NCBI GenBank assembly: GCA_017640445.1 | Contig: JAEPQQ010000038.1 | Coordinates: forward strand, 1-34,869 | Length of the DNA: 34,869 nt | Origin: Bacteroidia bacterium | GTDB lineage: Bacteria > Bacteroidota > Bacteroidia > NS11-12g > UBA9320 | Reading direction: 5' to 3' | In this document: piece by piece, positions 1-9,008 of the stretch | Position numbering within the stretch: the stretch's first letter is position 1 | Layout of the letters: every line of letters starts with the position of its first letter | Notes under the pieces: model-generated | What the model was told of the DNA's origin: nothing | What the model saw: the letters and a program-made list of their open reading frames with translations, nothing else | The model's database searches: none | Translations under genes and position numbers: made by a program

Positions 1-3000
1 CGGCTTCCCTCACCAGGGTTTCGCTCTCTGGTTCGAGTGCTGGTCCCTTCCGAAGCTTCCGACCCGGAATTACCACTATTACCACTGGTACTCGAATTGG
101 TGTTGCCAGAGCCTGTTTCAGGTCTACCTCCTCCGTCGGAAGACTCGCCGAGGTTTCCCTCGGAGTCTAATCGGAATGCCTTTTCTTCAGGAGATTCACC
201 TGCAGAAATACATTGGTATTTGATTTCGTCTTTGTCCTCTTTGATCCCAACGGTTGCTATTACCACGTCTTTAGCCAGCAACGGCGCGTCATCTGGAATT
301 ACCGCCCATTTTTCATAAAGTAAGCGCCCTTCGTCATAAATCATGGCAATGGTTCGTGGCTCTCTGCCAACCGGAATTCCACCCACTGCAGGAGGCTCGA
401 GTTTATCTGTTTCTATGATTGGGTAACATTTCGACGGGCTTTCATCTTTGGCTCCGCTACCGCTGGCTTTAGGGCCTATTAATGTTGCCACGCGATCCTT
501 GTAGATCAGGGTTATGTTTTCTTTCTTTGGATCATCTTTCGACCGCCATTGGTCAATTACATCGTCCGTAGCAATTACCTTCAGTTTTGTTGTGAAACTG
601 GCCTTGTCAAATATATTCTCAATAAAATCTTTCAGCTCTTTTTTCGCCTTTTTGAGTTTTTCTTCGGCATCTTCAACGGCTTTTTTGGCCTTGTCTTCAG
701 CTTTCTTTTTCTCATCTAGTATGGTTTCGATATTGGCTTGAGCCTTATCCTTGTTTTTGTCAAGATCTTTTAGTTTTCCATCAATTTCTTCGGCTTTCTT
801 TTTCGCTTTCTCCAGGTCTTTGTCCTTGGCAATCAGGCTGTCGATGTTTTCTCGTGGTGCACTGTCTTGTTGTACTTCGAGTTTCTTAACGTCTTTTTTT
901 GCCTGTAGCAACTTCGATTTAGAAGCTTCATGGTCACCTTCCATCTCACGCAATTTGATTCTACGGCCTCGTTGGATCGACTGAATGGTATTGTACTTCT
1001 CCGATTGGGTGTTGATTACGTCGTCAATGGCCTTGATCTTGTCTCGAATGGTTTTGAGCTTGCCCGCCATAATGCCAAGCTCTTTTACGTAGAAATCGAT
1101 TTCTTTTTTATTCTCCTCAACTTCTTTTTCCAGGCGATTAAGTTCTTTTCGATATTGTGCTATTCCTGGAATGTTGTCGGCGGCAGAAGCCCGTGATAGA
1201 TCATTGTTTGCCCTGCCAATTTCTTTGGTTAGGCGTGTTTCTATGTCCTTCTTGGCTCTTAGTTTGGTTGTATTGTCACTGATGTTGCTTTTGCGCTGCG
1301 CTTCATTTTGTTCCTCGTTTTGGCGTTCTTTTCGTTTTTCTTCAACGAGTTTTCGAATGTCGGTGAGCAGCGAATCGTTCTTACGTATGAGCTCCCTGTA
1401 GTCTTTTATGGCCTTCTTTCCATCTTTGGCTTCTTTTTCCAGGTCTTCAATGTCTTTTTTCAGTTCTTTCTTTTTCTCTTCCCGTTGCTTTTTTTCTTCC
1501 TCTTCCTTTTCCCTGGCCTCTTTTACCTTCTTTCCGGCAGCAAACTTTTGATCCGCTATTTTATCATCGGCTTTTTTCTTATCTGCATCGAGCTTTTTCT
1601 TCGACGATTCGATGTCTTTTAGCGTAATTAGCTCTTTTGCTATGTCCACCGTCATTTGGCTGAAGGTAGATTGAAGTCCTTCTTTCAGTTGTTTTGCCTG
1701 TTTTAACGAATCTTTCTTCTCTTCAACTTTTAGCACAAGCTCTTTAAACTTCACTTCGTCGGCAGTACCCTTAATCAATTCGTCAATGGTAGGAGGGATG
1801 TAATATACATAGGCCCCTTTCGCTGACTTTGTCGCATTGGTTGCTACTTCCAGCTTTCCAATGAGGTCTTCTTTCTTTTTCTTTAGTTCGTCAAGTTCCT
1901 TGTTGTGCTTATTTAGTTCTTTTTTGAGGTCGGCTTTCTTTTTGTCAAGATCCTTGTTCTCCTGCTCAAGCGTCTTGATTTGTTCTTCAAGCGCCTTTTT
2001 TTGTCGATCAAGTTCACGTTTATCAGCCTCCACGAATTTGATCTCTTTAGTAGTGACTGATGAATCTCGTTGAATGCGAATGATGTCTTCGTAGATCGAA
2101 GTCACTTCAAGGTTTAACTCAAGTTTAATAAGTTCTTTAGTTGCAATTTCTTCGTTGTATTCGTCTTTGTTTTCCTCGGTTTTTGCTCTTCGTTTCTCAA
2201 CTTTGGTATTAAAGGCATTTTGTCGGGAAGCAATGTTCTCGTTGGTTTCAGATAGTTGCTGCTTCAACCGATTGAGGGTGGTTTCAAATTCGTTTATTCG
2301 ATTGTCGTATGCTTCTTTTTCACGGTTAAAGGCGGCTATAGCATTATCCAGTGCCTCGGATGCACTAACAATTTGCAGTTCAAGGCTTCCTAGTTTGTCC
2401 TGTTCGGTTTCAATCTTTTGTGTAATACTCGGATCAATTGCAGCCGTTACCCGCGTAAGTGAGTCTACACTGTTCCTAAATGCATTGGCAGATGCGAGGT
2501 AAACACGGTAGGCGTCATTAGCTTCAGTGCTTCCCTCTTTGTTTTTGGCTTTTTCTATGGCCGCGTTTAAATCTGAAAGCGCTTGTTTAAAAGCGGAGAG
2601 TGGTGTACTGCGATTCGTAGTTGATTGGGCTACACTTTGCGCCTTGTTTGAAACTGTTAGAAACAGAGACTCGAAGTTTCGGGTGGAATAGGCATCGTGG
2701 AAGGTACGCGCCATTAAACTCCATTTGTTGCGCTTTCGATAGTAGTTAAAAAGGGCGGGGTTATTATACTGCCTTGCCAACAGGTCAGCAATTAACTTTG
2801 TTGATGTCTCAATCTGTTGATTTATAGCATTGTACGAGTTACTTTTTGTTTGCACCTCTGCTTCACGCTGGTCAATCGTAGCGTTAATAGCTGCGATATC
2901 CTGATCAAACTGCTGTTCTTCGCGTTCTAATTCACTCTCAATTCGTTCCTTTTCGCTAAGGAGATTTTCAACCTCTGCCAACATCGAAAGTTCCTCGGGT

Positions 3001-4091
3001 GTAAACTTGTCTGCCAGCAAGTCGTTCAATGTATCGAGTCGTGTTTGAATTTCGGTAATTGAGTCCAGCTTCGAACGGAGCTTGGTTCGTTTGGAGGTGA
3101 GCTTAGTAACGTGTTCACGCTGAACTTGACGTATGCTATCCAGTTTGCTGGTGAGAACCGATGTGATAGAGTCGATGCTGGCAATCTGTTTCTTAATATC
3201 GTCAATCCGATCGGCATTGGCTTCTTTTTGTTGGTCAATGCCACTGTCTACCAATCCTTGTTTTTCATTTATCTTTTTAAGAAGGTCAGCAATTTCCTGA
3301 TTGATTTTGTCAAGTTCATTGTTCAGGCTGTCAACCTTCTTCTGTTTAAACGGATCGCCGAGCGATCCTTTTCCTTCCAACACCCATTCAAAATTGCTTA
3401 CACGATCCTGGTAGTAGCGGGTCTCGGTTCCATCGTCAGCCGCGCAACCCTTGCACCGGAACAGTACTTTGTCGTAATCAAGGCCTTCCGCTTTTATGGG
3501 TAGGGCTCGCGGGTATTTGAATTTTTCGGCTTCTGCGATGCTAACACCAACAGAGATGGGGAACTCCTTATCGGGCTCCCGTATTATTTGCATGCAACCT
3601 TTAGGTGTGTCGCACGGATTATCAATTTCAATAAAAAGACCAGACCCAATACCGGTTGACAGTTCGAATACCGATGGTGGTGACCAAACGGTAGATTCTC
3701 CGGAGTTAGAGGTTACGCTCCAAACATATTTCCCATCGTTGAAGTTCATGTCTTCCAACAGGTAGAAGAACTCATTGTCGGAATAGCTTATATAGATAGG
3801 GTGGTTAACCCGAAATGCGGTAAGCGGGTCCTGGCATGGATAAACCGGATAAATGGCGATCTGGTAGCCGAAGTCGGCGCTTGTTCCCGACCAACTAAAG
3901 ATGGTACCTCGAAGTTCCCCCTCACTCGTGATAACCTGATTGTTGAACGGAGTGAGCAAAATTGGCTGGTTCTCGAGTTGCGCAAAGCCCCAGTTACGGC
4001 TTAATACCAGGAACAGGAGCAATATTGGAATGTGTTTTAACAAACCAATGTTACCAAAGCGGGTTGATCGATATGTGCTAAAAATCTTCAC
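1..4091 (-). CDS. giant exported coiled-coil protein, C-terminus beyond window edge
   Basis: The reading frame is open from a GTG at 4091 to the window edge, at least 1,363 residues with no stop. The GTG overlaps the upstream beta-barrel stop as GTGA, which fixes the start and suggests translational coupling; there is no ATG nearby. Residues 1-38 look like a signal peptide: a basic N-terminus, the hydrophobic run IPILLLFLVL, then WGFAQ. Residues 39 to about 240 form a beta-rich, fibronectin-III-like region with paired cysteines (NPCDTPKGC, FRCKGC). Residues of roughly 245-1165 are almost entirely charged heptad-like coiled coil rich in K, E, D and Q. A globular stretch of about 145 residues follows, with two cysteines, then a Ser/Gly/Asn-rich linker at the edge. 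I do not recognise a family. A structural or surface role with the barrel is inference. Ser/Phe-rich frames on the other strand are antisense shadows. Confidence 0.85.
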   Translation of the reverse strand, partial: MKIFSTYRSTRFGNIGLLKHIPILLLFLVLSRNWGFAQLENQPILLTPFNNQVITSEGELRGTIFSWSGTSADFGYQIAIYPVYPCQDPLTAFRVNHPIYISYSDNEFFYLLEDMNFNDGKYVWSVTSNSGESTVWSPPSVFELSTGIGSGLFIEIDNPCDTPKGCMQIIREPDKEFPISVGVSIAEAEKFKYPRALPIKAEGLDYDKVLFRCKGCAADDGTETRYYQDRVSNFEWVLEGKGSLGDPFKQKKVDSLNNELDKINQEIADLLKKINEKQGLVDSGIDQQKEANADRIDDIKKQIASIDSITSVLTSKLDSIRQVQREHVTKLTSKRTKLRSKLDSITEIQTRLDTLNDLLADKFTPEELSMLAEVENLLSEKERIESELEREEQQFDQDIAAINATIDQREAEVQTKSNSYNAINQQIETSTKLIADLLARQYNNPALFNYYRKRNKWSLMARTFHDAYSTRNFESLFLTVSNKAQSVAQSTTNRSTPLSAFKQALSDLNAAIEKAKNKEGSTEANDAYRVYLASANAFRNSVDSLTRVTAAIDPSITQKIETEQDKLGSLELQIVSASEALDNAIAAFNREKEAYDNRINEFETTLNRLKQQLSETNENIASRQNAFNTKVEKRRAKTEENKDEYNEEIATKELIKLELNLEVTSIYEDIIRIQRDSSVTTKEIKFVEADKRELDRQKKALEEQIKTLEQENKDLDKKKADLKKELNKHNKELDELKKKKEDLIGKLEVATNATKSAKGAYVYYIPPTIDELIKGTADEVKFKELVLKVEEKKDSLKQAKQLKEGLQSTFSQMTVDIAKELITLKDIESSKKKLDADKKKADDKIADQKFAAGKKVKEAREKEEEEKKQREEKKKELKKDIEDLEKEAKDGKKAIKDYRELIRKNDSLLTDIRKLVEEKRKERQNEEQNEAQRKSNISDNTTKLRAKKDIETRLTKEIGRANNDLSRASAADNIPGIAQYRKELNRLEKEVEENKKEIDFYVKELGIMAGKLKTIRDKIKAIDDVINTQSEKYNTIQSIQRGRRIKLREMEGDHEASKSKLLQAKKDVKKLEVQQDSAPRENIDSLIAKDKDLEKAKKKAEEIDGKLKDLDKNKDKAQANIETILDEKKKAEDKAKKAVEDAEEKLKKAKKELKDFIENIFDKASFTTKLKVIATDDVIDQWRSKDDPKKENITLIYKDRVATLIGPKASGSGAKDESPSKCYPIIETDKLEPPAVGGIPVGREPRTIAMIYDEGRLLYEKWAVIPDDAPLLAKDVVIATVGIKEDKDEIKYQCISAGESPEEKAFRLDSEGNLGESSDGGGRPETGSGNTNSSTSGNSGNSGSEASEGTSTRTRERNPGEGS

Positions 4092-5806
4092 AATCGGTAA
4101 CTTATTCCAGTTCGTACTACAAATTCGCGATAGCCTGGCACGTTTTGCCCGATACCTTGTTTATGATATTGAATACTTGCACCGAGGCTTGCCGTCATTT
4201 TCTTCGAAACCGTGTATTGACCACCTAGCTGTCCCACCAGCTTACTTCCGGTTTTCGTAGTGGTATTTCGAACACCGGTATAGGTGTATCGAACAAATGG
4301 GGCCAACTTGTTACTCAGTGCCTTGGTTCGGGCACTAAAGGTAATGGAGTTGTATCGGAACAAAGTGGTTCCGTTTAATCGGGTATTCAGGCTATTGAAG
4401 GAAAGACCGGCTGAGTGTTTCTCGTAAACCCCACGATAGATCAGACCCAGGTTTTGGGTAGAGGTTTTGGTTGGGGCTAGTAGCGCACTGCTGTTATTAG
4501 CATATTGGTTCAATCCCAGAATAAGCGAAAACACATTTTTAAGCTTATTGAAATTGAGTCGGTAGCTTGGAAGAAGCCTAATCACGTGGTTCGATGAGCG
4601 AATTTCTGGTAGTAAGGTGTCTTCCGAACTGCTAACGGCGTTAAAGGCATAGATGCCGTTAACGCTTATAGCCGAATTAACCCGGTAGTTACTGGATATT
4701 TTAGCAATGGGGATTCGAAGCGAGCGACCGGATGCCTTACTCACATTGCTCGTTTTATATCCAAGGGTAGCACTGGTTTGAAGTTTTTTCTTAAACGAGG
4801 TGAATTGTGGATTTGCTTCAATCTCAAACATGTCCGATTGAAGAAAGGGGTAGGCGAGGGTTCTGAAGTTACGACTCCGATATCCAACACGTCCGTTAAC
4901 CCGATAGTTTTTCTTTCTGGTTGAACCACTTAATTCGAGAGCGGTGCCACCAAAGATGGTGGTGTTGGGTATAAAAACCTGTCCGATACCAAATTCTCTC
5001 AAGGTGTCCGCTAACGTTGCGTCTGGCGCATACGAAGAACTGGAAACTTCAAGCTGAAACTGGGTGTTTTTATCCAGTTTGTATTTGGATTGTGCAGAAA
5101 GTACTGCTGTCTTTTCTGGTCTCGTAAACAAGGGTGTTTCGTCCAGCGACGACTCTCGGTCGCCTGTTAAAGCAAGGTTCACACCTACGTCGAGTTTCTT
5201 ATTTGGTTTAACCTGCCATCTAAAAGCGGTGAGGCTTCGTTGATAGGCTCCATTGTTAAAGTTGAACGCCACGTTCAAAACCCTTGGCTGTAAAACCCCA
5301 CGCTGAACCGCAAAGCTCATGTTGTTATGCTTGTACTCCGCTCCAACGCCAAATACCTTCATGTCTCCAACAGACAGTTTACTATAGAACTGAACAAAAT
5401 GACCAAGGTGGAAGGTAATCCCTTTGTAGGTAGGGTTTACATATACCTGGTTAGAAGGGTGCGAGAGGTATTGGAAGATGTTAAGCGAACTGGGTCCCTC
5501 CATGGGTGTGTTAATCCCCCCGTTGAACTGCATAATTGGATTTAGAACCAAGCTAATGGGAATTCGTAGTTTGTTCTTATAGTCAAGAGACAATCTACCC
5601 ATGAATTGCGGGAAATGTGTAGGCCGTTTTGGTGCTCCAAAGCCATTGTTGATGCTTTTGTTGGCTGAATACAGGTATTGTAGGGTTGTGTTACCGGAAA
5701 GCTTCAGTCCTCCGCCAAGGTTTACCTGAGCCAAGGAAGACGAGGTTGTAAAAACGACGAAACTCAGCACGATGAAAACTACACGTATGGGGCGACCGAC
5801 CATCAT
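4088..5806 (-). CDS. outer-membrane beta-barrel protein, 572 aa
   Basis: The N-terminus is a clear signal peptide (VVFIVLSFVVFTTSSSLAQ). The mature part is made of alternating amphipathic strands such as TLQYLYSAN, KITFHLGHFVQFYSK-like turns and a final strand ending in GISYRL, as expected for a porin-like barrel of roughly twenty or more strands. There is no carboxypeptidase-like or plug domain, so it is not a TonB-dependent receptor, and it is longer than the PorP/SprF barrels of T9SS. Two ATGs lie side by side at the start; I take the first. The stop overlaps the GTG of the coiled-coil gene by four bases, so the two are almost certainly one transcript. The barrel may anchor, export or organise its coiled-coil partner; that role is inference. 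Confidence 0.8.
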   Translation of the reverse strand: MMVGRPIRVVFIVLSFVVFTTSSSLAQVNLGGGLKLSGNTTLQYLYSANKSINNGFGAPKRPTHFPQFMGRLSLDYKNKLRIPISLVLNPIMQFNGGINTPMEGPSSLNIFQYLSHPSNQVYVNPTYKGITFHLGHFVQFYSKLSVGDMKVFGVGAEYKHNNMSFAVQRGVLQPRVLNVAFNFNNGAYQRSLTAFRWQVKPNKKLDVGVNLALTGDRESSLDETPLFTRPEKTAVLSAQSKYKLDKNTQFQLEVSSSSYAPDATLADTLREFGIGQVFIPNTTIFGGTALELSGSTRKKNYRVNGRVGYRSRNFRTLAYPFLQSDMFEIEANPQFTSFKKKLQTSATLGYKTSNVSKASGRSLRIPIAKISSNYRVNSAISVNGIYAFNAVSSSEDTLLPEIRSSNHVIRLLPSYRLNFNKLKNVFSLILGLNQYANNSSALLAPTKTSTQNLGLIYRGVYEKHSAGLSFNSLNTRLNGTTLFRYNSITFSARTKALSNKLAPFVRYTYTGVRNTTTKTGSKLVGQLGGQYTVSKKMTASLGASIQYHKQGIGQNVPGYREFVVRTGISYRL

Positions 5807-5985
5807 TCTATTAGAGCGGCCACAAGTTATAACTTTTTTGTCAGAATTTGGTTTCCTGAAGCAAGGTCCGGTTGTTTGATCTTCTCTGTCTTAGCTCAAT
5901 AGGGCCTCTTCGCAAGTTTATCATTTGGTTAAGAGTCTGAAACGGGTCGGATGACGGTTTGTAAAATATTTTGCAAATTTGGTGT

Positions 5986-6678
5986 ATGAGAACACAAACT
6001 ACATTGGCTTTTTTACTCGTTTTTGCAATGACTATTGGCAGCGCCGTTGGCCAAACAATTTGGGATGGTCCAATAATAACCTTTTCCAAGGCAGACAGTG
6101 TGGATTGGACCCAGGAAGAGCATCAGGACCGGATCTCGGACAGTGTTTGGATTACACGGCAGCATAAACAGGGTATTTTTAATATTGTTAAGGAATCGAA
6201 GTACGACAGCACAAGCCCTGGTGGTACTGAATGGGCGTACGGCACAACCGCCAATCTAGGTTCACTTACGTTCGATTCGTGGATCAAAATCAATGGTAAC
6301 TCGCCCAAGAGCATGATTGGGAAAGACGCAGTATTACATTTGATTGCAGAGGATGTTTACATAGACATTAAGTTTCTAAGCTTTACCGGAAGCAATAAAG
6401 GTGGAGGGTTTTCCTATGAACGTTCAACAGAGCCGACAGCTGACATAGAGGAAGTTTCTCCTTCGGATTTTAACCTGTATCCCAATCCGACGCGCGACCG
6501 GTTGTCTGTGAAAGGGTTAAAACCGGGGCATTCCTATATTATACTGGATAATATGGGCCGTGTTCTTTCCACTGATGTGCTCCGTTCTTCGAACGATGTG
6601 GATTTAACACCTTTGCCCCCCGGAATTTATACCATCGTCTTTGAAGGCATAAAACCCGCGATGATCAGGAGGCTCTAG
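5986..6678 (+). CDS. small secreted protein with T9SS type A sorting domain
   Basis: The ATG at 5986 gives 230 residues starting with a good signal peptide (MRTQTTLAFLLVFAMTIGSA, then VGQ). An in-frame TTG at 5971 only adds five residues with no charge benefit. The central part contains a WAYGTTANLGSLTF...HLIAEDVYIDIKF...GGGFSYERST pattern, which I recall as a recurrent unnamed module of flavobacterial secreted proteins. Residues of about 161-230 form the T9SS sorting domain (FNLYPNPTRDRLSV, then GRVLS, PPGIYTIVF and a basic end MIRRL). The protein is therefore exported by Sec, then across the outer membrane by T9SS, and is probably surface-attached or released. It runs away from the barrel gene and ends 3 bases from the convergent T9SS gene, with only T-rich sequence between and no clear hairpin. 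Confidence 0.85.
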   Translation: MRTQTTLAFLLVFAMTIGSAVGQTIWDGPIITFSKADSVDWTQEEHQDRISDSVWITRQHKQGIFNIVKESKYDSTSPGGTEWAYGTTANLGSLTFDSWIKINGNSPKSMIGKDAVLHLIAEDVYIDIKFLSFTGSNKGGGFSYERSTEPTADIEEVSPSDFNLYPNPTRDRLSVKGLKPGHSYIILDNMGRVLSTDVLRSSNDVDLTPLPPGIYTIVFEGIKPAMIRRL

Positions 6679-6681
6679 AGT

Positions 6682-8517
6682 TTATTTTTTTATAATCCGT
6701 CTGCTATAGGTGTGCGCATCCGTTTCGATCTGAATAATATATATACCGTCAGATAAAGCGGATAAATCCAATTTGGTTTCACCGTTGTCGAGTGTGTTGA
6801 ACGGCACGTTAAGTTCTCTTCCATTTGCGGAGCGAACAACCACTGAATTTAAACTGGCATCCTCCATAGGGCCCAGGGTCAAAATGTTGTGTGTTGGGTT
6901 CGGATATACGTTGATACCAGACTCCAACATATTGGAAGTGATTTTTGTAAAGTACGATCTTTTGGAACCATTAAAATCAATTTGGTCCAATCTGTAAAAT
7001 GTACGCTTTTGCAGCGTCACAATGGAATGAGTGTATTCATAATCTGTTACCGACTGGGAGTAACCTTTGCCAGGAACTTGAGTGATATGGTGATAGTCAA
7101 TACCATTGGTACTAACCAAAAGGTTGAAATGTGAGTTGTCGTACTCGCTTGCAGTTTTCCAGGTTAATCGGTGTTCATTTTCAACCTTTCTGGCCTCAAA
7201 ACTCAACAGGTGAACTGGTAAAGCGGAGCAGCCTACACAGCCTGCAGATTCATCGGTACCGCCAATGGTACCACCCACCATAACTTCAGTTGTTGTAGTG
7301 TCAATACTTCCTCCAGACGATGCGGGAACGGTCGCAGAATATACCAGAGTAACGGTATCTGCGGGTTCTATTGTATAGGTTTGATAAGGGTAGGTTGTTT
7401 CTTCAACTCCTCCCACAAACTCAATTGAGTACACATCATTGGTTTCGGGTTCTGCTGTCAATTCTGCCGATGTTACTTCACTGGTCGGTTCTATCTGAAC
7501 AAATGCATAACCGGTGTCAAGGGTTTCTACGATTTGGTCAAACATAACGGTTTCAGAAGTGGTATTAATTACATCAACGGTAAAAACCACTGTGTCACCC
7601 ACACTGGCAATTGCTTGATCAATGGAGCGATTTACTTCAAACGGTGAAGTGTTGGTAACCGGAGCTATTGCCTTGATGGCTATTCCTGTACCAAAGTTGC
7701 CCGAATACTTAAGGCTGTTACCGCTGGTCATGGAGGCAAAAGGAGAAAGTGTTGCGGAACCGCTTATCATCTTATTGACGAAGTAAAAAATAACCTTGAC
7801 CTTATGGTTGGTTCCATTGTACCTCTTTGAAGCCACAAAGTACATTTTATCTTCTGTACCTACGGGCACGTTATCTGGTATGTCGGAGCTGATAATTTTA
7901 CAATTGAGTAGAACCAAATTGTTTGGATTAAAGAGTGAATCGCCAGTAGGCTGGAACTCAAGTTCATCTCCTACTTTTATGTTTCCAAATGAGTAGGTTA
8001 TGGTGTCGGATACAAGACCACCTATTGTTGCTGATGTATCCGTTGTTCTTGAATCAACTTGCCCACCAGCACTGGCGCTAATCATGTCTTTGCTTGTTAC
8101 CGTGGTGTTAAAACTTACGGTTCCTGACTGATCGTCTGACACTATTACACTAAAGCTAACGCTTGTACCGTCTGTACAAGGGTACTTGATGTAATAGTAG
8201 GCTGTTTTAGATTGATTATCGGCTAGCTTCCCAATGATTCTCGTTGAATCGCTAAGGGAAATCGCACGCGAGGAAGTGGAGGTAACAGTTTGTAAATAGA
8301 CCTTAACGTCTTTTAAATTACCACCTGAAACATTGGTTACTTTGATCCCTATATATGAGGCACTTGGCCCTTCGTCACAGGGCTTGTTGTGATCAAGTGT
8401 AAAATTGGGCGCTGTAACACGTGAGATAGTTACGTCCGAATTTGATAAAGCAAAAACATGCAAAGGGATAAAGGCAAAAAGCGACAGGGCGAACGCCCGG
8501 ATAGGATTTCTCATCAT
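6682..8517 (-). CDS. secreted adhesin-like protein with T9SS type A sorting domain
   Basis: The ATG at 8517 (MMRNPIRAFALSLFAF) is preferred over a TTG four codons upstream, giving 611 residues and a signal peptide ending near VFALS. The sequence is rich in Ser and Thr. It contains beta-sandwich regions: an N-terminal one with CDEGPS...YIGIKVTNVSGG, and a DUF11-like one with ASVGDTVVFTVDVINTTSE at about residues 310-410. After a Cys-Val-Gly-Cys segment comes the common Bacteroidota stretch LPVHLLSFEARK...RLTWKTASEYDNSHF. The C-terminal 70 residues are a T9SS sorting domain (GINVYPNPTHNILTL ... LSDGIYIIQI ... RRIIKK). It is probably a cell-surface or released adhesive protein; its substrate is unknown. 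Confidence 0.85.
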   Translation of the reverse strand: MMRNPIRAFALSLFAFIPLHVFALSNSDVTISRVTAPNFTLDHNKPCDEGPSASYIGIKVTNVSGGNLKDVKVYLQTVTSTSSRAISLSDSTRIIGKLADNQSKTAYYYIKYPCTDGTSVSFSVIVSDDQSGTVSFNTTVTSKDMISASAGGQVDSRTTDTSATIGGLVSDTITYSFGNIKVGDELEFQPTGDSLFNPNNLVLLNCKIISSDIPDNVPVGTEDKMYFVASKRYNGTNHKVKVIFYFVNKMISGSATLSPFASMTSGNSLKYSGNFGTGIAIKAIAPVTNTSPFEVNRSIDQAIASVGDTVVFTVDVINTTSETVMFDQIVETLDTGYAFVQIEPTSEVTSAELTAEPETNDVYSIEFVGGVEETTYPYQTYTIEPADTVTLVYSATVPASSGGSIDTTTTEVMVGGTIGGTDESAGCVGCSALPVHLLSFEARKVENEHRLTWKTASEYDNSHFNLLVSTNGIDYHHITQVPGKGYSQSVTDYEYTHSIVTLQKRTFYRLDQIDFNGSKRSYFTKITSNMLESGINVYPNPTHNILTLGPMEDASLNSVVVRSANGRELNVPFNTLDNGETKLDLSALSDGIYIIQIETDAHTYSRRIIKK

Positions 8518-8564
8518 AATAATCAGCAAGTAGTATAGGCACCAACTTTGCAGTCGATACAGTA

Positions 8565-8572
8565 CAAATATA
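8565..8572 (-). promoter_or_regulatory. candidate promoter -7 box for the T9SS adhesin-like gene
   Basis: On the minus strand this reads TATATTTG, a perfect match to the Bacteroidota -7 consensus TAnnTTTG. It lies about 43 bases upstream of the chosen ATG, leaving a short leader. No good -33 TTTG is seen at the usual 17-23 base spacing, so the call rests on one box. Confidence 0.45.
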
Positions 8573-8638
8573 CAAAAAATTGCTGATTTTACTAAAATAT
8601 GGCTTCGTTCTCCGGTTTCTGGGAAGGCTGGGAAGAGG

Positions 8639-9004
8639 CTAATACCCCATCATAATCAGATTTTTACCTTCCTCAAATTTGTTTATGAATAACTTCCTGA
8701 ATCTGGCTTTATGTTCATGATCTATATGTGAAGCCAGTTCAAAAAGCCCTTCTCGGGTTAGAATGGTTACATCGGGTAGATATCGATCGTAAAAAGAGGA
8801 TTTGACACCTTTGCGTTGGTGCGAAATCTCAATGTAGTAATAAACGGGGAAGGTCACTGTCTCCCCATTTTGATAGGTCTCCGTCCGGTCGACAATGTAA
8901 TCGGCATAGGCATCTTTGAGCTCCGGTGAACTCTTGGCTTCAAACCAGTGATAAGGTTCTGTTTCTTCTTTTACAATTCGGATTAGGCTAATGTCAAGTC
9001 CCAT
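8639..9004 (-). CDS. conserved hypothetical protein, 121 aa (MGLDI start)
   Basis: This 121-residue protein has no signal peptide and no membrane segment. It opens with MGLDISLIRI, a start I recall from small uncharacterised cytoplasmic proteins, and continues with alternating strands and charged helices (PVYYYIEISHQRKG, HIDHEHKARFRKLF). No catalytic motif is recognisable. The ATG lies 4 bases after the stop of the upstream exonuclease gene, so the two are probably co-transcribed and may act together, but nothing in the sequence gives a function. Confidence 0.7.
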   Translation of the reverse strand: MGLDISLIRIVKEETEPYHWFEAKSSPELKDAYADYIVDRTETYQNGETVTFPVYYYIEISHQRKGVKSSFYDRYLPDVTILTREGLFELASHIDHEHKARFRKLFINKFEEGKNLIMMGY

Positions 9005-9008
9005 AACA

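Noticed and set aside
37..2502. Several plus-strand frames rich in Ser and Phe
   Set aside because: They are antisense to the Lys/Glu-rich coiled-coil gene: AAA, GAA and GAG codons read backwards give TTT, TTC and CTC. There is no start context, domain or independent codon pattern.
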